Made by a program: the position numbers and the translations under genes. This document shows positions 1-9,173 of a DNA stretch of 64,000 nt, one piece after another. The stretch is from JADKCL01 sp046329055 (GTDB taxonomy: Bacteria > Bacteroidota > Bacteroidia > J057 > JADKCL01), in NCBI GenBank assembly GCA_046329055.1, contig JAXLVK010000021.1:5508-69507 (forward strand), in the 5' to 3' direction. Below the pieces are notes generated by a model. That model saw only the letters and a list, made by a program, of their open reading frames with translations. It did no database searches and had not been told where the DNA came from. Numbering within the stretch: position 1 is the first letter of the stretch; each line of letters opens with the position of its first letter.

Positions 1-1076
1 CCAACAAAAAATAGGGTCTGTCAGATTTCTTGAGTTTCATCACGACCCAATAGGGCTTGTCCAAGTGGAGGATTTTCGGCTTTGGCTTCATCTTGATGCC
101 ACCTTTGGGATCACGGAGGATCGCCTCGTTTTCAAGTTTCACGCCCTTTTCATCCATCTTGAACCGGACCCGTTCCTTCATGAATTCGAGCATCCAGGGC
201 TGTCCGCCTGCGGTAAAATTAAGTGGGTCTCCATTCAGGTAATCCCGTTCAAAGTCCAAATTCAGCACCGGGGCAGCGAATTGATCATCTTCGTTCATCG
301 GATCTCCCCATGCTTTTGCGTGATAACGCACCTCAGCGAGGGCTTCTGAGGGATCGTCCATAGAAAATCCCTTTGCAAGGAACAGCTCGTCTATTGGTGA
401 CTCCACCACCACCCGCAAAAGGAACCTGTTGTCGTTTTCATAATGCAAGATTCTGACATTGCCACGCTGGCGAACGTCCGCCGCTCCGAATCCTGCCACG
501 CGCTTGTGGTCGAAATAGATTTCCCCGCGATCAAAGGGAACACCATAGACAAATTGTTTGTGGAGGTAGGCGTAAATCACCGTCTCGCCGCTATCGACCG
601 GTAGCTTATTGAGCTGGGAGCTATTGTTCGGGAATCGATCCCTCAGTTCATCGTTCATCGAAGGCGCTCGGACCTTTGCCACTGAATACATAGTAGCTCT
701 CTGCATCCAAATCAGCTTTTGAGAACCGGGATTGTCTGAAAGTGGAAATCAATCGTTTGCTCGAAGGGCTACCACCAGCAGGTTGGATGTTGGGTCCCAC
801 GACATTGGTTCCCATCTCCTTCCAAGCCAAGTCCATCGCTGCCGCCCAGACATAGTTTCCTTTGAAATCCCCTGCAAGTCTGGCTTCAGGGTCCATGGAA
901 GGGAGCTCATGTGCAGGGGACTTATCTCCATCCACCGGTACATTCGATCGATCTTCCTCTGGGCTTAAGTCAGGTTTCGACGTTGCAGCCGTATCTCCAG
1001 ATTTGGACGAATCTGAACAAGACCACGTGCTCAAACAAACTAGGAGCAATACGAAAACGAATCCTGCATTTCTCAT
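1..1076 (-). pseudogene. Uncharacterised lipoprotein, frameshifted and cut by the window edge
   Basis: The start at 1076 gives a lipoprotein signal (a hydrophobic stretch ending in a CLSTWSC lipobox) followed by a low-complexity Ser/Asp/Pro linker. The first reading frame stops at 648, just after GKGPSAFDER. A second frame takes over without a gap (NDELRDRFPNNSSQLNKL..., then ..YAYLHKQFVYGVPFDRG) and stays open to the left edge of the window, ending there in DKPYWVVMKLKKSDRPYF. The two halves read as one continuous globular protein, so a single indel near 648-660 is the simplest reading; two overlapping genes are the alternative. I do not recognise the family with confidence. The upstream gap to the divergent gene at 1158 probably holds both promoters. 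The C-terminus is missing. Confidence 0.6.
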
Positions 1077-1157
1077 GGTTGTCCTTTTTGGGTTCCGCCA
1101 TTGGGATGGAAGCAGCTCGAAGCTAATCAATCTTGGCCAAAATTCGCATCTTGCACC

Positions 1158-1784
1158 ATGACCAACAAGACACGTGCGTGGATCGCGATCGCTTTCAGCG
1201 GGCTTTGGGCCTTGCTGACGGCGGCCAATTACTTCGAATGGGTGCATTTCACGGGCTTCTTGGGCAATCCCCGGTTCCTTGGGACACTCTGCATGATGGG
1301 GCACCTCGGGCTCTATGAAAAGACGGGCAGCATCCGACAATCGGTCGTGGGCATCTTCCTGTGGATTCCGATCATCGCCCTCGGAGCATCGATGTTGTTC
1401 AGGATCATGCATTGGCCGTATGGAGGGGAGATTTTCATGGCGGGCATCGGCTCGATCGTGCTGCTGTACTGTGTGCATTTTGTCCTAAAACCTGTGCGGC
1501 GCATCCAGGACATCCTCCGGCTCTGCGTGGTCTTGGTGGCCGCGACCTATTTCTTGCTGATGTCCATATTTCTCATCGATACCTGGTTCTACCTCTGGGC
1601 GGTCATTGGAATCATGACATTGACCACGCTGGAGTACGTCCTGAACAGCGGCAATCATCCACAGGTCGCGCCGGAGGGGATGATGCTGGATGAGCGTCCT
1701 ATTGGCGGCAGTGGCAATGGTTCGACCTCCGGAGAGTCACCAAGGGACGAACTCAGCGATCAGAATCTTGAGCTGTTTGAATAG
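1158..1784 (+). CDS. GldL-like multi-pass inner-membrane protein
   Basis: A 208-residue protein with about five predicted membrane segments (roughly residues 8-26, 63-83, 92-112, 122-140 and 145-163) and a polar C-terminal tail rich in Gly, Ser and Glu. Between the second and third segments lies FRIMHWPYGG. The IMHWP signature is also found in the gliding/T9SS motor protein GldL and in a wider set of Bacteroidota membrane proteins. The protein lacks the long cytoplasmic region of true GldL, so a motor role is not implied. An upstream in-frame start at 1101 would add 19 polar residues with no membrane character, so 1158 is preferred. It is divergent from the lipoprotein at 1-1076. Confidence 0.65.
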   Translation: MTNKTRAWIAIAFSGLWALLTAANYFEWVHFTGFLGNPRFLGTLCMMGHLGLYEKTGSIRQSVVGIFLWIPIIALGASMLFRIMHWPYGGEIFMAGIGSIVLLYCVHFVLKPVRRIQDILRLCVVLVAATYFLLMSIFLIDTWFYLWAVIGIMTLTTLEYVLNSGNHPQVAPEGMMLDERPIGGSGNGSTSGESPRDELSDQNLELFE

Positions 1785-1798
1785 GGATTTTGTTGGGA

Positions 1799-1876
1799 GG
1801 ATCCTCCGCGCTACGTCATTCTGAGGATCCTCCGCGCTACGTCATTCTGAGCATCCTCCGCGCTACGTCATTCTGA
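1799..1876. repeat. Three tandem copies of a 26-bp unit
   Basis: Units at 1799-1824, 1825-1850 and 1851-1876 are identical apart from the second base of the third copy. Each ends in GTCATTCTGA, the beginning of the REP-like element that follows at 1866. The block starts 15 nt after the stop codon of the gene ending at 1784. Confidence 0.9.
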
Positions 1877-1991
1877 GGCCGAGAAACGGCCGAAGAATCT
1901 AGCAGGTCTTGTAGCCACAATGGTAAGACACACCGCTGACCAGCGTGGGGTGCTAGATCCTTCGGCCCGTACCGGGCCTCAGGATGACGTG
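1865..1991. repeat. Inverted pair of REP-like palindromic elements
   Basis: The left arm (about 1868-1904) reads CATTCTGAGGCC, a short hairpin, then GAAGAATCTAGCA. The right arm (about 1951-1986) is its approximate reverse complement, TGCTAGATCCTTCGG through GGCCTCAGGATG. About 45 nt separate them. The same core recurs at 47597-47723, so this is a dispersed family. Such extragenic palindromes are often mobilised by RAYT-type transposases; none is present here. Confidence 0.8.
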
Positions 1992-2027
1992 GGGGAAAAA
2001 GGCCTCAGGATCAGGTGCGTGAATACG

Positions 2028-2230
2028 GGCCTCCCCGATTCTATCGGGACCCCGCAAGCGAGGGCGCAGCAGGCAGGATGACGTGTGGGAAAAAGGCCTC
2101 CCCGATTCTATCGGGACCCCGCAAGCGAGGGCGCAGCAGGCTGGATGACGTGCGTGAAAACGGGCCTCCCCGATTCCATCAGGCCCCTGCAAGCGAGGGC
2201 GCTGCAGGCAGGATCAGGTGCGGGAAAACG
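2028..2230. repeat. Three head-to-tail copies of a 67-68 bp intergenic repeat
   Basis: Copies at about 2028-2094, 2095-2162 and 2163-2230. Each starts GGCCTCCCCGATT, contains the small palindrome CCCCGATTCTATCGGGA, passes through GCAAGCGAGGGCG and ends in GGATGACGTG or GGATCAGGTG. The third copy is the most diverged. There are no unique spacers, so this is not a CRISPR array. It ends only about 12 nt before the stop codon of the gene at 2243-2716. Confidence 0.85.
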
Positions 2231-2242
2231 GCGATCCCCTAC

Positions 2243-2716
2243 CTAGCTCGCTGCCTCGACTTCCTCTGGGTAGCCGTTTTCGGCGCGGTAGGCCTCGATT
2301 TGCCGCATGACCCAGGGTTGCCATGCGGATTCCTTGAAGGCGAACCACTTTTGGAGCCATTCGTCTTGACTGTTGAGGGCGGCGCGGAATGCGGCGAAGG
2401 GCTTGCTTGCTCCGAGGGCGGTCGCCAGGGACAGCCGCAAGGGGTTGAGGGTCACCGTCTGCACGAAGCCTTCCATCACTCGGATTTCGTCGCGTTGCCG
2501 CATCCCATTGATCTGAATCCACTTGGTCGTGGACTCCTCGTACTTGGCGCGGCGCTTGTCACCCAGGTTTTGGATGTACTTCTCAGGGTCTTGGCGTGTC
2601 TCCTCAAAATCAGGCCAATAGGCGATTTCCCCGGTCTCGGGGTGGATATAGACGCGGCTGTCGCCATCGAGGTGCGTGGCGATCTCCTTGATCTGAGCTT
2701 TCGTGAATGTCAGCAT
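2243..2716 (-). CDS. UPF0158 family protein
   Basis: A 157-residue soluble protein. It begins MLTFTKAQIKEIATHLD and contains the small acidic module VYIHPETGEIAYWPDFE typical of the UPF0158 family. The C-terminal half has the family's repeated aromatic pattern (FRAALNSQDEWLQKWFAFKE, then RQIEAYRAENGYP). No catalytic residues are recognised and the family has no assigned function. The start at 2716 is chosen because a nine-residue upstream extension (MIAAQRPTG) is not family-like. It is a single gene, divergent from the bestrophin gene at 2876, with about 160 nt between the two starts for promoters. Confidence 0.75.
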   Translation of the reverse strand: MLTFTKAQIKEIATHLDGDSRVYIHPETGEIAYWPDFEETRQDPEKYIQNLGDKRRAKYEESTTKWIQINGMRQRDEIRVMEGFVQTVTLNPLRLSLATALGASKPFAAFRAALNSQDEWLQKWFAFKESAWQPWVMRQIEAYRAENGYPEEVEAAS

Positions 2717-2875
2717 TCCTGTGGGCCGCTGGGCGGCAATCAAATTTGGGCGAAGATCGGAAAATCTTTGGGACTGTCGCTGTGAGCGGCAAAAACGGAA
2801 TTCCGAGATTCTTCCTATTTTCCCACACCAATTGAAAAGGTGTCACCCACCAAGCGTTGATCCAAGGCTGTTTTT

Positions 2876-3882
2876 ATGCATACTGGAAACAAGTATTCTG
2901 CTTTCGAGATATTCCTGTGGACGCTGAAGCCCACGGCCATCATCGTCCTGATCTGCTCGATCCCGACGACATTGTACCATTTCGACATCACTTTCGAGTA
3001 CATTCCCTGGCAGCCGATCGCCTTGTTGGGCACGGCGCTGTCCTTCATTGTCGGGTTCAAGAACAATGCGAGCTATGGCAGGATATGGGAGGCGCGACAA
3101 ATCTACGGGGCCATCGTGAATGACAGCAGGAGCTTTGGCTACACGGTCCGGGATGCCTTGGGACTCAAGCACTCTGGCGCCGTGCAGCGACTGTTCTACA
3201 GGCACTTTGCCTGGCTCACTGCGATGCGGTTTCAACTCAGAGAGCCGCGGGCCTGGGAAAACATGAACCGGAGCAACAACCGCCGCTACCGCAATAGCCA
3301 CTACAGCGTCCCGGAATGGGGTTCCAAGCTGGAGGTGGAGCTGGAAAATACCTGAATGGCGAGGAGCTGCAATATGTCCTCTCCAAGAAAAACCGCGCCA
3401 CGCAATTGATGGCATTGCAATCCAAGGCACTCGCCAAAATGCGCGCCGATGGCACGATCAACGACTTCCAATGGGAGAGCCTGCAGGCATTCCTCGTGCG
3501 CCTGACGGAGAGCCAAGGCAAGGCGGAGCGGATCAAAAACTTTCCCTACCCGCGCAATTTCGCCTCGGTGACCACCTACCTCATGCTCATTTTCGTGGTG
3601 CTGCTGCCCTTTGGCTTGCTGAAGGAATTCAATGCCCTGGGCGAGGGAACGAGCTTTGAGGGATATTCCATCTGGCTGAACATCCCCGTTTGCTCCATCG
3701 TGGCATGGGTGTTTTTCACGCTGGACGAGGTGGGCGAGAGCTCGGTGAACCCCTTCGAGGGCAATGCCAACGACGTGCCCATCACACAGATCAGCCGCAC
3801 GATCGAGATCGACATGCGAGACATGCTGGATGAGACGGACCTGCCCGCGCCGATCACCCCGAAGAACAATATTGTGTTGTAG
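2876..3882 (+). CDS. Bestrophin family (UPF0187) anion channel, interrupted by one frameshift
   Basis: Two overlapping frames, 2876-3355 and 3316-3882, together make one protein of about 335 residues, the usual length for bacterial bestrophins. The first half has the N-terminal membrane segments and the signature NNASYGRIWEARQIYG. The second half has two more hydrophobic segments and the C-terminal signature SSVNPFEGNANDVPITQISR. Bestrophins are pentameric inner-membrane ion channels. The frame changes within ELE-KYLNGEE. An A run at 3345-3348 has four bases, and five would restore the frame, so this looks like a homopolymer error or a very recent mutation. The junction is inferred; family membership is clear. 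Confidence 0.82.
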
Positions 3883-4004
3883 GGGGCTGCCTCGAAATTC
3901 TCCTTGCATCACAATCCATTTTCTTCTATCTTAGTCCTGTAGGTAAGAAGAAGGCCTCCTTGTGAGGCATTTCCCGCTGGGTTCACTTCTTCAATAGAGA
4001 CGAC

Positions 4005-7000
4005 ATGTCAATTCGCTGTTTTCTGTTCTTCCTTGCCGCATTGTCCTTGCCGTTGACGGCCTTGCACACCCATGCACAATGCTATGGCAACCCGCAGGCT
4101 GAGTCACAGGTCTGCGCGGGCACCCCGGTCAGCCACACCGCCTACACCACCTGCCCCAACTGCACACACACCTGGTCCGGATCGCCGATCGCCGGGCAGG
4201 GCACACCCACGGCAACCTATATTCACACTGGACTGGGCGATGGCCACAACTCCGTGTACCCGCAAGTCAACAGTTACAATCCGAACGCCAACTGCTATTT
4301 CTACGACGTATTCCAAACCACAGTGGGCAAGCAGCCCACCTATCCCATGCCCACGCTGTCCAACGGCCCTTGGGATGGCGACACGGGCAAGGTATGGGTC
4401 TATGTCCGCAACCGAACATCAATGTGGTCCAATTTTTCCTACCGCTACCGCCCCACTTGGACGGTGTCGGGCGGCACGCTGATCGACTCTGTCACGCATC
4501 CCTTCATGGGCGGGCAAATGTTCGAGGACACCGTCTGGGTCAAATGGACGGGGAGCGGCCCAGCCATCCTCAATGAGGCCAGGAACACAGCTCATTATGG
4601 CACCTGGGGCTATCCCTTCAACTGCAATTGGGCAGCCCTGCAATCCTCGCCTGGCTATCCTCCGATGAACATCTTCCACCCCAGCGTCTGCCAAGGGGCG
4701 AGCACCAATTTCTACACCTACCCCTTCGCGGGCAGCACATTCACCTGGAGCACCACCAATGGCACCGTGGTCTCCGGGCAGGGCACCAATAGCGCGCACA
4801 TCGTGATGAACGGCCCCGGGACAGTGAGCCTGCAGCGCGACAGCAGCGGCGTCCTGAGCAGCACCAATACCTCCATCACCCCATTTGTCCCGGTGATCAA
4901 CCTCGGGCCTGACCGCAGCATTTGCCAGACGACGACCACCACGCTCACCGCCAATCCCGGATTCACAGGCTATCTCTGGTCCAATGGCGCGACCACGCAG
5001 TCCATCACCGTGGGCTCAGCGGGCACCTACAGCGTCACCGGGACAGTGAATGGAAACTGCAGCGCCTCGGACACCATCGTCATCAGCGTCACCCCGTCCA
5101 CAGCCCCCAACCTGGGGCCCGATGTCCACACCTGTACATTTCCCGTGAGCCTCAATGCCGGGCCGGGATACACCGCCTACGCCTGGAGCAACGGTGCCAA
5201 TACACAAATCATCGCAGCCCCCATTCAAGGCACCTACCGCGTGACCGTGACCGATGCCAATGGCTGCCAACGGAGCGACACCGTGGTGGTGTTCACCCAT
5301 CAACCCACCGTCAACCTCGGCAACAATGTGGACTTCTGCATGCCGGGCACCTATACCCTGGGGGCAGCTACCACGCAGGTCACCAATTACCTCTGGTCCA
5401 CCGGAGCCACCACCAACTCCATCCAAGTGACGGGCCTGGGCAGCCAAACCTATTGGCTCCAAGGCAGCAACAGCTATGGCTGCACCGCTGCGGACACCAT
5501 CACAGTCACGGGCCATGCCCGCCCCACTCCCAACCTCGGCCCTGACCAAATCGTCTGCTCCGGCACCACTGTCACCTTCAACGCGGGCCCCGGCTATACC
5601 TCCTACTTCTGGCAGCCCAACCTCGCCACCACGCAATCCATCACCGTCAGCACGCCCAACACCTACCGCGTCACGGTCACCGATGTCTTCAACTGTTCTG
5701 GCGCCGACACCGTCGTCCTCAGCAACTACCCGGATGTCCCTGTGAACCTCGGCCCGGACGTGAATGTCTGCCAACCCTCGGCGGTCATCAGCGCGGGCAA
5801 TGCCTACTCCACCTACACCTGGAGCACCGGGGCCACCACATCCTCTATCACCGTGACCACCCCGGGCAGCTACTCCGTCACCACCACCTCCCCCAATGGC
5901 TGCGTGACTTCGGACGCGATCAATGTCCTGTTCACCAATTTCAGTTTCAGCCTGGGCAATGACACGACCATTTGCGCGCCAGGCACCATCACACTGGACC
6001 CACAACTCCTCGGCAATTTCACCTACAATTGGAGCACAGGAGCCACCTCCCCCACCATCCACCTGAGCAGCCCCGCCAACTACAATGTGATCCTGAACGT
6101 CGCCAACACCTACGGCTGTTCTGGGAGCGACACCATCCTCGTCAACCTGCTGCCCACGCCGCCCTCTCTGCTGGGTGCGGACACGGTATTGTGTGCGGAC
6201 ACGTCATTTACCATGAACGTGGGCCCCGGATTTGCGAGCTATCTCTGGTCCAGCGGGGCGACCACGCAGAGCATCACCATCAGCTCCGGCGGAGTGTATC
6301 ATGTCACCGCCACCGCGCCCAATGGCTGCATGCGGCTGGACACCGTCATGGTCACCGACCTCATCGATTGCGTCTTCCCGGGCGATGTCGATTATGATGG
6401 CACCGCCGACCTCATGGATGTGCTGGCACTGGGCACAGGCATCGGTTTGTCGGGTCCGATTCGGAACAATGCCTCCCTCCAATGGTACGGGCAGGTCGCG
6501 CAAAGCTGGGGCGGCAGCATCGCCACAGGCAGCAATTACAAGCAGGGCGACACCGACGGCAATGGCGCCATCAATGTGAACGACACCCTCGCCATCCACA
6601 ACAATTTTGGCAGCACGCACAGCAAGACCGGAACCGTCACTGGCACGGGAGGGAGGTTGCGCATTGTGCCCATCAATTCCCAAGTGATGGCAGGAGACAC
6701 GGCATTTTTCGCTGCATTTTATGAGGGGGACAATGCCACCACGATCGATTCCATCCATGGACTTGCGGTGGAGATGAATTGGCCGGTGCTGGGCAATACC
6801 CGCTTGCTGTACATCGATTACGGCATGGCATGGTTTGCTCCGACAGGAAATCGCATCGACTTCACGCGGCCCGGCGGCAACTCCGTCAAGCTCGCCATCA
6901 CCCGCACCTCCAATACCGATACCTCCGGTCAAGGCGTCGCCATGGTCCTCGCCTACCTCACCGACTCCAATCTTACACAGACCACCCCATTTGGCCCGAC

Positions 7001-7349
7001 TGTCACTTCCGTGGTGGGCGTGGGCACGAGCCTCACTCCCCGGCCCGCGCAACCTGTGAGCGTCCCTGTGTCCATTCAGGCGACTCCCATCGGCATGCCC
7101 AAAGTGGTCGCGCACGTCCGCATCGGCCCCGTGCCTGCCCATGACCGCCTGAACATCCTCCTCGTGGACGGCAACCCACCGCGGCAAGTCCGCCTCACCA
7201 ATATGCTCGGCCAAACGGTGGCCAACCAACCATGGCCCGGCGGCGATGAATGCTCCATCGATGTCTCCGGATTGCCAGCAGGACATTATTGCCTGCAAGT
7301 GCAGATGGAGGACGGGTTGATTGTGAAGCAGGTGATGGTGGGGCGGTAG
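4005..7349 (+). CDS. Large T9SS-secreted protein with seven Ig-like repeats and dockerin-like repeats
   Basis: 1114 residues. The signal peptide is residues 1-24 (cleavage near HTHAQC). A Cys-rich N-terminal region is followed by seven related beta-sandwich repeats of about 65 residues between residues 300 and 780. Each has the pattern LGPD..C......AGPGY..Y.WS.GATTQSI then GTY.VTVTD..GC...D. Two Ca-binding dockerin-like motifs follow (GDVDYDGTADLMDVLALG near 793, GDTDGNGAINVNDTLAIH near 848). After a further beta domain the protein ends in a T9SS type A sorting domain (VRIGPVPAHDRLNI ... GLPAGHYCLQVQ ... KQVMVG). It should be exported by Sec, translocated by T9SS and attached to or released from the cell surface. 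Function is probably adhesive or structural; no enzyme domain is visible. It is monocistronic. Confidence 0.85.
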   Translation: MSIRCFLFFLAALSLPLTALHTHAQCYGNPQAESQVCAGTPVSHTAYTTCPNCTHTWSGSPIAGQGTPTATYIHTGLGDGHNSVYPQVNSYNPNANCYFYDVFQTTVGKQPTYPMPTLSNGPWDGDTGKVWVYVRNRTSMWSNFSYRYRPTWTVSGGTLIDSVTHPFMGGQMFEDTVWVKWTGSGPAILNEARNTAHYGTWGYPFNCNWAALQSSPGYPPMNIFHPSVCQGASTNFYTYPFAGSTFTWSTTNGTVVSGQGTNSAHIVMNGPGTVSLQRDSSGVLSSTNTSITPFVPVINLGPDRSICQTTTTTLTANPGFTGYLWSNGATTQSITVGSAGTYSVTGTVNGNCSASDTIVISVTPSTAPNLGPDVHTCTFPVSLNAGPGYTAYAWSNGANTQIIAAPIQGTYRVTVTDANGCQRSDTVVVFTHQPTVNLGNNVDFCMPGTYTLGAATTQVTNYLWSTGATTNSIQVTGLGSQTYWLQGSNSYGCTAADTITVTGHARPTPNLGPDQIVCSGTTVTFNAGPGYTSYFWQPNLATTQSITVSTPNTYRVTVTDVFNCSGADTVVLSNYPDVPVNLGPDVNVCQPSAVISAGNAYSTYTWSTGATTSSITVTTPGSYSVTTTSPNGCVTSDAINVLFTNFSFSLGNDTTICAPGTITLDPQLLGNFTYNWSTGATSPTIHLSSPANYNVILNVANTYGCSGSDTILVNLLPTPPSLLGADTVLCADTSFTMNVGPGFASYLWSSGATTQSITISSGGVYHVTATAPNGCMRLDTVMVTDLIDCVFPGDVDYDGTADLMDVLALGTGIGLSGPIRNNASLQWYGQVAQSWGGSIATGSNYKQGDTDGNGAINVNDTLAIHNNFGSTHSKTGTVTGTGGRLRIVPINSQVMAGDTAFFAAFYEGDNATTIDSIHGLAVEMNWPVLGNTRLLYIDYGMAWFAPTGNRIDFTRPGGNSVKLAITRTSNTDTSGQGVAMVLAYLTDSNLTQTTPFGPTVTSVVGVGTSLTPRPAQPVSVPVSIQATPIGMPKVVAHVRIGPVPAHDRLNILLVDGNPPRQVRLTNMLGQTVANQPWPGGDECSIDVSGLPAGHYCLQVQMEDGLIVKQVMVGR

Positions 7350-7377
7350 CCTGTCTCAGCAAGACTGACAATTTCCC

Positions 7378-8106
7378 CTAAATCTCCGCCAATGCGGACC
7401 CCGTCAAGCCGGAGCTGATTTGCTGCGCCTCGATGCGGATGGCATAGCGGCGGTCAGGGACAATTGTGACGTTGGCGAAAAACTGACTGTTGATTTGAAA
7501 TGTCATCGCGTAGGAATTGGAGGTGCCCTTTTCGCCGTCAAGGTCGGTCACCGTGGCTGTCGCGACGAAGTCCTCCGGTAACCAAGGCGAATTTGCGTTG
7601 ATTTCGCAACCGCACATCATCGTCACCTTGGCGCGCACCCGCAGCAGGGTTCCCAAGCGGATGATCTCCGGCTGCACCCACAATCCCGGCACAGGCACCA
7701 CGATGCCCGCTCCCTGATTCAAGTCCTGACCGGGCGAGGCCCTCAACTGAATCGAGGATTCCGCATTGGGGCGGTCGCCTCCAAGCGGTTCGCTCACGCG
7801 CACCTCAATATTCGTCTCCTCCGGGATGTAAAATGCCCCGGAATAGCATACCGTCGTCGTATCCGCGACCACGTAATAAGTGGTAGCAGAGGGATTTCCC
7901 GGCGTCACAATCGTATAGGGCGACATGTCCCGCACAATGGTGGTGGACCGCGATCCAGAATCGCCCGTGTTCATGAGGCCCTGCGCGAGGGTCTCCCCAT
8001 TGGAGAGGTTGATGATGGTGATGATTGCGCCATTGAAGCTGTCCGGCCCCAAGAACATGCCGTTCACAGCCTGCGCGCGGATGAGGAAATTTACATTTGG
8101 TTCCAT
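7378..8106 (-). CDS. Hypothetical beta-rich protein
   Basis: A 242-residue protein beginning MEPNVNFLIRAQAVNGMFLG. It has no signal peptide or membrane segment. Alternating hydrophobic residues and many Thr/Ser suggest a beta-sandwich throughout. A CGCE motif in MMCGCEINANSPW may bind metal or form a disulphide, but nothing confirms it. Longer in-frame starts up to 8232 would overlap the gene at 8201-8737 and add a non-conserved, basic and aromatic stretch, so 8106 is chosen. It lies 95 nt downstream of that gene on the same strand, so the two may share a transcript. No family recognised. Confidence 0.6.
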   Translation of the reverse strand: MEPNVNFLIRAQAVNGMFLGPDSFNGAIITIINLSNGETLAQGLMNTGDSGSRSTTIVRDMSPYTIVTPGNPSATTYYVVADTTTVCYSGAFYIPEETNIEVRVSEPLGGDRPNAESSIQLRASPGQDLNQGAGIVVPVPGLWVQPEIIRLGTLLRVRAKVTMMCGCEINANSPWLPEDFVATATVTDLDGEKGTSNSYAMTFQINSQFFANVTIVPDRRYAIRIEAQQISSGLTGSALAEI

Positions 8107-8200
8107 AGTTGGGGGAAGATAGGCGATTTTTGGCAGATGCGGAAAAGGCCGACACCAGGCCGACCATTTCCATACAATATGGCAAAGCAAAAAGGTATCC

Positions 8201-8737
8201 TCAAGTGGTGGGCTTGTCTTCCGTGTCCTCACCTGAGTCCTCGCCGTCCGTGTTTTCGTCCGGGTATTGCTCCTCGGGGGTCATGCCGGTGCTCTTCTTG
8301 AAGTGATCGCGACACTTTTCGTAGAGTCCCTCAAGACCTGGCATGCCACTCTTCCGCGCAATCTTGAGGCCCTTGTAGTAATCAAGGCTCATCTGCATTG
8401 CATCGTGCTTGGCCACAAAAAGGGCATTGTCGATCGTCTCCACCAAGCTCATCAGCTTGATCTGCATCGCGACGAGGTTTTTCACGTTGCCGATGCGGGT
8501 GTAGTAGTCCACGAGGTCGTGCCATGCGGGCATCACCTTGGGATGTGCCTGACAGATTTCGTGGATGTCTGCGATGAACTGCATCTGTGGATCACCCACC
8601 TTGATGCATGAACCCTTGTCCTTGCTGGTGACATTGGGGAACACCGGCAACGCCCCTTGTGCGCTGCTGACGAGGTTGGCGATTGCGTTCACGTGAGTGA
8701 CGTTCACCGGGCTGTCTAGCCATGCTTTCTTTAGCAT
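8201..8737 (-). CDS. Hypothetical soluble helical protein
   Basis: 178 residues, mostly alpha-helical, with no signal peptide. It starts MLKKAWLDSPVNVTHVNAIA. The central part has a regular helix pattern (QFIADIHEICQAHPKVMPAW, then DYYTRIGNVKNLVAMQIK) and the C-terminus is an acidic tail (ENTDGEDSGEDTEDKPTT). The family is not recognised. It is the promoter-proximal gene of a probable pair with 7378-8106. A good Bacteroidota -7 element (TAATTTTG, 8810-8817 on the minus strand) lies 73 nt upstream of the start. Confidence 0.6.
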   Translation of the reverse strand: MLKKAWLDSPVNVTHVNAIANLVSSAQGALPVFPNVTSKDKGSCIKVGDPQMQFIADIHEICQAHPKVMPAWHDLVDYYTRIGNVKNLVAMQIKLMSLVETIDNALFVAKHDAMQMSLDYYKGLKIARKSGMPGLEGLYEKCRDHFKKSTGMTPEEQYPDENTDGEDSGEDTEDKPTT

Positions 8738-8809
8738 AATCAGTTAACAATTAGAAGTTTAAAATGCGTGCCATTTTGCTTGCACGAGCCACCACCGTGG
8801 CGACTAGGA

Positions 8810-8817
8810 CAAAATTA
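8810..8817 (-). promoter_or_regulatory. Candidate Bacteroidota -7 element for the 8737-7378 gene pair
   Basis: On the minus strand the sequence reads TAATTTTG, an exact match to TAnnTTTG. The nearest upstream TTG is 28 nt away, longer than the usual 17-23 nt spacing, so only the -7 half is convincing. Confidence 0.3.
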
Positions 8818-9173
8818 CGGTGGCTTTCAGAAATTGATTCAGCAGCAAGTGCCTATTTTCGGCGCATTGTCCGAACCGTGACCCTGGAAGGACGAAACAC
8901 CCGTTTTTCAGGACGAACCGGAAAAATTCCATTTGTGCAATTCCAATATTGTGGACGCTTTTTCGGACCCGCTTGAACATCAAAACATACACTCGCCCAA
9001 AAGAATATACAGGGACGCAAGTCCTGCAACACAACATCAGTGCAAAATGACCAGGCATTCCCGCACAATCCATCCTTTGCGCCGCCACAACCCACCCCTT
9101 GGGCCTCCGCTCGACATGACAGGGAGGTTATGGCTGACTCCGCTCGACATGGCATGTGGGAGGTGGGTGCGGT
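8818..9173. other. Intergenic region with REP-like CTCGACATGACA motifs
   Basis: No gene seen. Two CCGCTCGACATG motifs at about 9108 and 9140 belong to the same dispersed palindromic family as 24129-24314. The second sits within 35 nt of the start codon at 9174, so the element may form part of the 5' leader of the oxidoreductase gene. Confidence 0.5.

Noticed and set aside
1799..2230. Possible CRISPR array
   Set aside because: The units are head to tail with no unique spacers, and no cas gene is in the window.
5016..7298. Minus-strand frames of 348 and 364 codons under the large T9SS gene
   Set aside because: Gly/Asp/Val/Ala-rich shadows of Thr/Ser-rich repeat codons.
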